Assembly: GCA_031841125.1 (NCBI GenBank)
Contig: CM063107.1
Coordinates: 65,979,814 to 66,043,813, forward strand
Direction: 5' to 3'
From: Acanthococcus lagerstroemiae
Taxonomy: Eukaryota > Arthropoda > Insecta > Hemiptera > Eriococcidae
Length of the DNA: 64,000 nucleotides
Positions 56,003 to 64,000 of the stretch are shown piece after piece (the first letter of the stretch is position 1; each line of letters starts with the position of its first letter). The position numbers were made by a program, and so were the translations under genes. The notes beneath the pieces are model-generated. The model had not been told where the DNA came from, searched no databases, and saw only the letters and a list, made by a program, of their open reading frames with translations.

Positions 56003-56397
56003 AATTTTTAATGTTTATAATTATTATGAAATTAATTTTTTATATTAAGGTTAGGTATACGTTATACTAATACTAAGCGATTGATTATATTGTTTGACCG
56101 TTTATGCTATTATAATATTTCTTCTTCTTTGTCTAAAACTTATTTCAAGCACCGTCCTTAGAAAACAAAGAATTATAATGAAAAAAAATCGGAAAATTTT
56201 GAAAACAGCGCAAATCTGATGCAAAAATATGCGATAATCCTCTGTAAGTTATAGGAATCCGAGATTCCGTTTTCCGTCGATGACGTCACATGCATTTGCG
56301 ATGTGTGAACCTTCTCTTAAAATAATCTTGAGATTTAGCGGGATTTCCAGGATTGCAAAAATGTTATCGCGCTCTTTCATTTTTCTATGTATTCGGC

Positions 56398-56436
56398 ACT
56401 TTGACTATATATAACTAACGTATATATAGTCAAAGA
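56398..56436. repeat. Perfect 39-bp palindrome
   Basis: CTTTGACTATATATAAC and its inverse GTATATATAGTCAAAG. Lies just right of the inverted-arm transposon; possibly a tiny MITE. Confidence 0.6.
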
Positions 56437-56649
56437 TTCGGCACGAAGAAAGCATGAAAAACGGAAAATACATGTGAACGAAGTGATTCGATTGGAATTT
56501 GGATAAAGCTGTCTGTGTTATGAGTGTAGTAAGTTTACTTATGCATGTTACGACGGAGACCTTTCCATTGTAATGTAAACTCAACTCACGCTTCTGGTTA
56601 TGCTGGCCGTTATTGTATCCTGCGCTGTGTTATAAATTTCGCGGAATTT

Positions 56650-57703
56650 TCAATGGTGGACAGTACAACAGTACCGAAAAGACGCTGGAAAGTACCACAA
56701 TTGCGTGGAAGAAGAATGGGAAGAACCTATACAAGCTGTGAAACAGAAGAAAATGCCGGAACCATTCCGTGTAAGAAGACTCCGAAAACTTCGGTGACGA
56801 GTGAGTTCTGAATTGATGCCATTCTATCTATGTAACATGTCTAGTTCTGCATCGTCTCAAATTCTCTGTAATACGTACATATCATACATTAAAGCTGTAA
56901 CATCTACTCGTAGGCCAGGAGCTTGGACTATTTTATTAAACGAGGATGAAGATATAACCGTTAAATATGTACTGGCTTGTGCTGATTGGGACTATCCTCT
57001 ATCGATAATAGATGTAAAGTAAGTTAAAATCGTGTGTAGACTTTACTGAACCGATTCGTAGGTACCTGTCTAGCTCGATACCGGTACCTAGGTACTGATA
57101 CAATTGCATCTTGATCTCATTTTCAGACTACTTGTGAAATTGTACCTCGATGATCGTAAACGCAAGACAAGATTCATTGACAATCTCCCTGGATACGACT
57201 GGTCTGCATTGTTCCTAAAACATCGTGAGAAGCTCAGCCATCGTCCCGTTAAATGTACGAAACTTCAAAGAGCAAACGTGACTTCTAATCAGATGAGAGG
57301 TATGTTCGAATTTTCTCCTAATGAAATTGTTGATGAAACATGAAGAAGATGGATGGGTTTACAACGCTGGCCAGTGTTTCCCTTGTTGCGACGAATACGA
57401 CATGGATAGTATCACTCGTGCTCAAAGCTTTATACCATTGATAAATGTTGAGCCAACTGCTGCGCAATCTCATCCACCTTGGACATGTTACGAGAAAATG
57501 AATTTGTGGTCGTTAACTACACTTATTATCAACGGGAAACGGAAATTCACCGTTTCTATGTCGAGTCGGTACGAGGTCAAGTTAACGTCTTGTATATATA
57601 TGCGTCTGTACTTAAACACCAACATGAGTTTGTATTCATTAATCAAATGAATAATGGCATTATCGAAAATAATACTGATGCTGTTTCCATGGATAATATA
57701 TGA
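56650..57703 (+). pseudogene. pogo/CENP-B-type relic with intron, DDE core missing
   Basis: Exon A (56931-57018) encodes NEDEDITVKYVLACADWDYP, exon B (57127-57300) encodes LLVKLYLDDRKRKTRF, NLPGYDWSALFLKH and REKLSHRPVK: this is the CENP-B-type HTH pair of pogo. A GT-AG intron joins them (VK|LLVK). Upstream at about 56690 lies a weak HTH_psq-like piece; downstream 57333-57703 gives, with a frame change, a Cys-rich WVYNAGQCFPCCDEYD piece and a chromo-like tail ENEFVVVNYTYYQRETEI. The DDE domain is absent. It could be a domesticated fragment. Confidence 0.6.
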
Positions 57704-57833
57704 AGGTTCTTAACGTACTAAAAATTACACGTGGATACCACGTATTTGAACTTGGAATTCGGGCCCAGTTGTTCTGATTCCTAATGCTACGTACATATTC
57801 GTGTTATTGCTCAGATTAGGACTTTCACTTTTT

Positions 57834-58558
57834 AAAAGCAATTTTGCCCTCATTGTATTAGTATGTATGTATTTTTATTTTATTCCGACCGGTTTTGTGT
57901 TCTTAAACACGTTTATCATTCAGTTGCAGCGAGTAAAAGGGATCATAAAATGGGAAACAGGGAAAGGGGGTGTGTTTGAGTAGATGGGTTGGGTGATCAA
58001 TTATACGGTGCTTCAGTAACAACCTCAAGCCAGAAATTATAGCGTCCTTGTCCAATATACAGGAATAAAATTCAAGTGGCGTCAAGTTACCCCAGATTTC
58101 ATTCGTCGATTTTGCTCACTTCAAAAATTTGCCAAAATTCAATTTTATCAATTATTTTTTTGAAAAATAGGAAATGAAGAAGGATGTCGTTCGCCATTAT
58201 TATACAAAAGAAACTTAAATGAATAATTGAGGGCGTTGCAGTGAGAAAATCCTCAAAAGTGGTGCCAAGTAGGGGTCTGGCGGTACGCATGTGTCCAGTC
58301 TGAGTTATACAAAAGTTCCAAATTTTTCTAGATCAGTTTTTTTTTATTTAAATTTTTAATAAAAATGAAAACAGAACTGAGTAAGCTACATACTTAGGTT
58401 TCATCTACGAGTATGACTTCAAAAAAGATCAAAGGCATAAAATAAGAAGTGCAGTCAAGTAAAAACTGGTCATTTTTACCAGGAGAAGAATGTATTCAAA
58501 AGCACAGTTCGATGATGGTGGGATGGTTTTTCTTTTTAACACGATGCGGCAGGGTCCA
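57834..58558 (+). repeat. Dispersed repeat copy B
   Basis: Direct-orientation match to 38072-39658 without the 805-bp insertion there. It ends where the LINE fragment starts. No coding content recognised. Confidence 0.75.
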
Positions 58559-58559
58559 A

Positions 58560-59145
58560 GCCTTGCCGTTTTCCCCTGCAGTGGCGCTGTATGCGCCGAG
58601 TGCTCAGACTTTGCAGTCCATTGCACTATTCCTCAAGTTGCTGTTAAGGATCAGCTCACTAGCTTCACTTTTATAGCCTAAGTAAGAATTTGCTCTATCC
58701 CTTTGACTTCACTGGATACTGGATGCTGGATACTCTAGTCCCAATGCTTCGCGTCTTGTCCCGGCTATTGCTGGGCATTGGCATATGATATGGATCGAGG
58801 TTTCTTCCTTTTCTCCACAGTACCAACAGGAGGCCCTTTTTACCACTCCTATTTCATACCACATGTGTTTTGTGGTCCCCTGACCAGTTAGTAGTCAGAC
58901 TATGACCCTTGCATGTTTCCTGTCAAGCCTTAATAGGAACTTGATATACTTACTGGGAGCGTTCCCCTGCAGATTTTCATTTCCTCTGTAGTTTTCCCAT
59001 CAGTGGTCAGAAGAGCTATTTGCTTCCAATATAGATTGTGTAGGATTCTTAGGTCGAATTTATTCATTCCAGTTTTTCCAAGGATGTTTATTAGATCATC
59101 AGAAAACATCTTTTCCCTGATCTGTGCGTGTCTGCAGGAGAACAT
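58560..59145 (-). pseudogene. Chimeric LINE fragment: RT piece joined to ORF2 tail, copy B
   Basis: 59145-58960 encodes an RT piece (MFSDDLINILGKTGMNKFDL, LRILHNLYWKQIALLTTDGK, MKICRGTLP), which stops before the usual GVRQGC. At about 58960 it passes straight into IKFLLRLDRK, the tail seen in copy A (16812), then, with frameshifts, CWYCGEKEETSIHIICQC. More than 1 kb of LINE is missing at the joint. Confidence 0.75.
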
Positions 59146-59289
59146 TATTTAATGCTGTAAATGCTTCGTTAGTTGCTGAAGACAAATTGGCATTGATCAA
59201 TGTCTATCTCACATACGTTTCGTGAACAGCCATGAATTTTTTAAATTTTTTTATGAGACTTGAAAAAAAGGATAGTGATGATAGGAATG

Positions 59290-60500
59290 AACGTGAAGAG
59301 TGGTTACTGGTTAGATTGTTCGGTGCTTTCTCCAGAACACAAACGACGGAGCAGATCGTTTTGCTCTCGAAGCTCATTGGTTCTGGCTTCAAAATTTTCG
59401 TTGAATATCTCTGACGGTTTTATTTTTTCGCCGTGGAATTCAATTTTACTCGTACATAATATGGCCACCTCTGCGGCAAGTATCATTTTCCTCTTTTTAG
59501 AACCTGTAAGTCGAAATTTATACTACAAGAATGCTATAATGAGACATCAATAATGAAATTATTACTATTTAAAGCAGCAGCGGCAGGAGAGACGGATATT
59601 AATGCGGAATTGGATGTAGGAGAAGCGGATGCAGAGGTTACAGCCTGAATAGAAGCAGGCGAGGAGGTTGAAGATTTAATGGGAGTAGACAGGACAGGAT
59701 AAGGAATTGAGACTGAGAGAAGGAGGATCATCAGGTTCTTCATCGAATACATCAACGTGTGTATCTACACCAACTCTTTATTGAGGCTCGCAGCAATCTT
59801 GTCAGGTTCATCGTCTTCTTTTTCGATTAATGTTGTTGGGGTTATAGCCCCCCCCCCCCCTCCCCATAGGTCTTCTACCGCTCTGAAATAGTAAAAATGA
59901 TTATAAATGCACTTCATTAGGGATGCTCACAAAAGTAGTCCAAAACTTACTTTACAATCACTTCTGGCTCATCTAAACGGGCTCTATTCCTGCCTGTTTG
60001 GCTATTGTGGTCCCTAACTCGTGTGAAACCCCTCTCTAGCACGGTAATTTTATTGACTTCGTTTTGCAGTTGCTTTGTAACCCTCTGGTTGATTTGAGGT
60101 TAACAGTGCATTTACTCCTTCCCACTTGGCCTGTTTTTTGTCTGTTTTTTTTTTTAAATTAAAAAAAAAAATGGTGGGACCCAGTTGCTGAATGCATACT
60201 TTGTTTGCGTCTAACAAGTTGAGAGTTTCTTCTATCGTCCAACATTTCTTCTTATAATTTCCTTGTGATTAGAGCAGTTGGGCTGGGGATTCTGTAGAAG
60301 TCTCTTGTCACTAAATGCGCTGGAGCTTCAGAGCTACTTCCTGGCACATCTGTGATAGGAAAAACAAAAATTGTTGGGCAAGTTCTCAAGTTGATTAATT
60401 TTCTTAGCTACTTTCACAAATAATTTGGATACTTACGTATTTCCAAGTTTCCTTCTGCATTCCAAGTATAGGGATGGAATTCAGTATTCAGAGCTGTTGA
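59290..60500 (-). pseudogene. Decayed Myb/SANT (trihelix)-type gene
   Basis: Reading leftwards: 60490-60440 TEFHPYTWNAEGNLEI; 60355-60270 DVPGSSSEAPAHLVTRDF; 60250-60170 WTIEETLNLLDANKVCIQQL; 60140-59949 KQAKWEGVNALLT, then RVTKQLQNEVNKI, LERGFTRVRDHNSQTGRNR; then a poly-C-broken linker and at about 59490 MILAAEVAILCTSKIEFHGE with a coiled end LREQNDLLRRL. The W..EE...LL, VT..Q and RDHN.QTG.. motifs are those of insect Myb/SANT-like proteins, often tied to Harbinger elements. At least three frameshifts. Confidence 0.6.
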
Positions 60501-61680
60501 AAAACAAAAGCAGACATTTGTAAAAAGTGGAACACTGTTAAGAGAAACTTCTGTGTAATCAATGAGAATGAATTGAACATTACGCTATGGTAGAATTTGA
60601 TCTCTTTTGAAAATGTGTGTATTTACTACCCATAATGAAAAACTTATAAACGTTAAAAAATAAAACAAATCAATAAAAATAAGAAAAAAGTTCAAGTAAA
60701 AACAGGAAAACGAAACCAAAAGTTGGAAAAAATAGGAAAAAGTTCAAATCGCTTTAAAAATTTTGAATAGTAAAAGAAAACGTGAAATGACGTTCAAATA
60801 AAAGTCAAGAAATGAAAACGCAAAATGAAAGTTCAAAAATATCACTATTAACTCGCACCAAATTCTAAAAACTACAAAAAAAACAAAACGTAAATACAAA
60901 TGAAACCCGTTGGTTATATTTCTAAAAACACTAAACGAAATACTGAATTTGATCAAATTTTCTTCTCAGACTATCACAGGTTGAGCTACAGGAGGGCTGT
61001 TCGCATAACGATATTACCGCACTTAATTATTGGTTACTTATTTTCGAAGCAAGGCTTACTTACTTGAATCGGTAGGCAGTGAGGTTCGTGAACGCCTAGT
61101 CGGCAAGGATACGCACCAGAATCCTTCTGATAGCGCAATCGTCGTACACGATCACATGGCATTCGTAGTTGTTATCAGGTATCTACAGGAGTTTCGCACT
61201 GTCGACAAAGTAGGGGTATAAGCGCGTAAAAGAAGTTTTTCCATCCTGAGTTTTGGTGCCTCGAATCAAAGCGTGTGGCAATTTGACTGTCTTTAACTTC
61301 TTCGCCGGACAGAATCAGCAAAATAATACAATCCTATCCATTTGTCCTCGCGTCTGGTCAAGGGAAAGATATTACGAGGGGTGCTAGGGTAATAATTTTA
61401 AGAAATGGTTCTTTAAGGTAGTGATGTCATTCGGGCCGGGAAATTTCGGTATTTCCCGGTCCCGACCCGAATCCAACGTAGTGTTGTACCGACCCGTCCC
61501 GAAACATAATTTACTGATCCCGGCCCGATTAAAACCGGGATTTTTTCGGGACAAATTCGGGATTTGCTCAGGAAAAAATCATTTATTTTTCTTTGCTCTG
61601 TTCTTGACATGATGAGAGTATTCCAGAGAGTTGTGATGGCTAGCAGAAAATTTATTTCAGGTGCGAAAGACTTGAAATTA
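60500..61680. other. Unassigned; one hAT-like end near 61435
   Basis: Mostly AT-rich. 61430-61570 holds repeats of TCGGGCCGGGA / TCCCGACCCGAA type in both orientations, which looks like a decayed MITE arm pair; no target duplication found. Confidence 0.4.
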
Positions 61681-61689
61681 CTCCTCAGT

Positions 61690-62790
61690 ATGTTCAGTAG
61701 TATATTATGAATACGAATTTGAGGATGTACCTGGATTTGGGCATCCAATGTTTTCAAGTAGTAGGTATTAAAATTTCGTTAAAGTTTCTCTATTTGGACT
61801 TTGAGGAAGTACCCGTAATAAAATTCAGTTTGAGGACACATGTTTACTCGAAATCTCCTTATCGGTCATTTTACAATAATTTTACAAGTTGTTTTCGGTA
61901 TATGAGAACTCTAAGTGCCCGTAATAAACCTGAGTTCGAGGACACATCTGAGGAATACCTTCACTCAAGGCCTATTTATCTGGTCACTTTACAGTTGTAC
62001 AAGTTGTGTTGGGTACATATGAACTTCGGGGAAACACTGAAGACAAGTGTGAGTCCGAAGACACACTTGAAGAACACCTTCACTCAACCTCCACTGAAAG
62101 ACTATTTATCGACTATTTTGTTGTCTTGCTAGCGGATTTGGGTATGAACTCTGGGGAAGAACCTGGAACACATTTGAGTTTGAGGAATCTGTGAGGAATA
62201 CTTTTACTCAACCTTTCCTTAAGGACTCCTTATCAACTATTTAGTTTTACAAGCAAATTTGGGTTTATATAAGCCCTGAGAAGGTACCGAGCACGAATTT
62301 GAGTTTGAGGAACACTCAAGGAGCCCCTTTAACCAACTTCACTCAAGTGCTCCTTATCGACTGTTGCAGTTTTACTAGCTGATTTGGGTACATACCAACT
62401 GTAGGGAAGTACGGGGAACAAATTTGAGTTTGAGGAACACTTGAGGAGCACCTCTACTCAACCTTCACTCAGGGTTCCTTACCGATTTTTTTTGGCAGTT
62501 TTACAATCAATTTTGGTATGTATCAACTCTGGGGCAGTTCCTAGGAGAATTTGAGTTTGGGAACACTTGAGGAACACCTTCACTCGCTCTTCACTCAAGG
62601 GCTCTTTATTGACTATTTTGCAGTTTTACCCGATGATTTTGGTATGTACGTATTTTGGAAACCTAACGGGTATAAATTTGAGTTTAGCGGCACACCTGAG
62701 GAACATCTGTACTCAAAGGTTCTTTACGAACCTATTGCAGGGTTTTCAAGTTATTTTTGGGACATGTGTACTCTCCATCAGAGGCAGGAG
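61690..62790 (+). repeat. Tandem array, unit about 125 bp, about eight units
   Basis: 'TTTGAGTTTGAGGAACACTTGAGGAACACCTTCACTCAACCTTCACTCAAGG..TCCTTATCGACTATTT..GCAGTTTTAC..G.(T)TTTGGGTA' recurs with starts near 61832, 61938, 62058, 62182, 62308, 62432, 62559, 62688. Units diverge by roughly a fifth. Open frames within are not genes. Confidence 0.85.
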
Positions 62791-62799
62791 AGTATTTGA

Positions 62800-64000
62800 G
62801 CATCGAGAACGACATGACAGATTACAATATTTGTTTGTGTACAATTTTCTTGTTCCAACTACAAATTTCAAAAGATTCGCTTTTCTTGAGAAGTGAAGAT
62901 ACCCGTATAAATAATTTACATTTCCAAGAGTGCCAAGCAAACTGAGGCTCACTTCGTTGAAGACTACTGCGTAAACATCGCGCTCCAGGCATTAGTAGTT
63001 CAAACGGATAAGCAGTTCTTAAATTTTGCTACGATAGTCAGTATTTAGGACAATATTTGAGGCGCCAACAATGTTTACATCTCAAAATGGACTCTAAAAA
63101 AATTGTGAATCAAAACGTTCTAAAGATTTCCTCGATCACAGCTAGTGAGAGACAAGTTTGATATAAAATTTCAAAATTATGGAAAAATACGGAATAATTA
63201 CCTTGTTGCCTCCAAACCCCTACAGAAAGCTGAATGTGGTTCATTCCTACTCAACTCAAACATTTTTCACAATTTCCCTCCCTTACTTTTACTCACAAAT
63301 TTTAAATTGTTAGCCCCCACGCCAAGGATGTAAGTCAGCCTCTGAACAGATCCCATTACCAAGGTTAAAGTGCCCAGGGTGTCGATAAATATATACTCGT
63401 AAAACCGTAAACTCACCACCTTTAACAAAATATACAGCGGGCTGCAATGTAGTAAATGAATGCATTTGGTGGTTGGTGTTGTAGAAATATTTTTCCAGGT
63501 TTAAAAACTTTCGCAGCTTTCCCTCCCAATCACCACCCTTTAAAAGTTAAGACATGTTCCAGATTTAATGTTTGAAATAATCTGAATTTTCCTCGGAAAC
63601 TCGACTAAAGAGAGAAACATACGTTTTGCTACAGCTACATTGACTATTGTATTTAACAAAAAAAATAATCAACAAACGATTCAGTCATTTTAAAAACCGC
63701 GTAAGTCCACGAACTATTTTTTTTCAGGAAACGAAAAAAACTGTTTAGTGGGTTGATAATGCATGAAAAATAGACTTCTAATATACCATTCAAAAGGGAA
63801 AATTGTCCTGAACACGTCTTCTTAATGGTCATTGCGCAACACTGACGAGAATTCGAGATATTGCTCGTCAAAGTTGCTGGACTTATGCGGTTTTTAAAAT
63901 CACTGTTTTTTTATGCTTGAAAATTGAATATAATTCGACTAGAAGTGATGAGAAACAAAGTAAAAACTCTTTTTTTTTGCATCCGTCGTATATTTTATAA
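62800..64000. other. Right edge, nothing recognised
   Basis: No exon, tRNA or element ends recognised. Confidence 0.45.

Larger units (their letters stand above)
54039..56331. mobile_element. DNA transposon with long inverted arms, transposase remnant and nested insertions
   Basis: The left arm 54039-54400 and right arm about 55930-56331 are inverted copies (GTGACGTCATCGACGGAAAACGGAATC and the reverse). The right arm carries the C-terminus of a transposase and the left arm repeats its last ~35 codons in reverse. The centre holds the hAT-like element 54402-55484. Confidence 0.75.

Noticed and set aside
61707..62896. Several plus-strand frames with shared words
   Set aside because: Translations of the ~125-bp tandem array in different frames.

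Overview
The window is eukaryotic, AT-rich and almost certainly from an arthropod, probably an insect. It shows short exons with GT-AG introns, Jockey-like LINEs, tRNA-derived SINEs, pogo, hAT and Tc1/mariner-type DNA elements, and many foldback elements. The species cannot be fixed from the sequence; a hemipteran would fit the repeat style, but that is a guess. No bacterial, CRISPR or operon-like system is present.

The window is dominated by one complete host gene on the minus strand, from the ATG at 53890 to the stop at 3861. I could assemble 31 coding exons by eye (6045 nt, 2014 residues plus stop). All splice sites are GT-AG, every phase matches and no internal stop appears. The product is an ortholog of BIG3/ARFGEF3, the Sec7-family large protein with a degenerate Sec7 domain. 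Exons 1-12 lie at 50.8-53.9 kb, exons 13-27 at 34.6-47.9 kb, exons 28-30 at 21.7-27.8 kb, and the last exon stands alone at 3861-4073 behind an intron of 17.6 kb.

The introns are a store of mobile DNA. The last intron holds a deep nest. A hAT-like element (7797-13890, perfect 8-bp duplication) contains a 5'-truncated LINE. The LINE reading frame is split by two TA-flanked elements side by side, each of which carries a further element with its own perfect 8-bp duplication. That hAT element in turn sits in a ~120-bp tandem array that also hosts a SINE. Other introns hold tandem arrays (15.7-16.7 kb, 22.5-24.3 kb), a hAT-like element built from internal repeats (30.9-33.0 kb), a nested pair of insertions (38.7-39.5 kb), a 2.7-kb foldback full of short subrepeats (43.9-46.6 kb), SINEs, and a foldback MITE abutting a hAT MITE (49.6-50.4 kb).

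Outside the gene, the left edge (about 1.4-2.4 kb) holds a decayed pogo-type transposase on the minus strand. Upstream of the gene start lie an inverted-repeat element with a transposase C-terminus and two nested insertions (54.0-56.3 kb), a pogo/CENP-B-type relic with an intron but no DDE catalytic core (56.5-57.7 kb), a dispersed repeat, a chimeric LINE fragment (58.6-59.1 kb), a decayed Myb/SANT-type gene (59.3-60.5 kb) and a ~125-bp tandem array (61.7-62.8 kb). The remaining stretches show nothing I can name.
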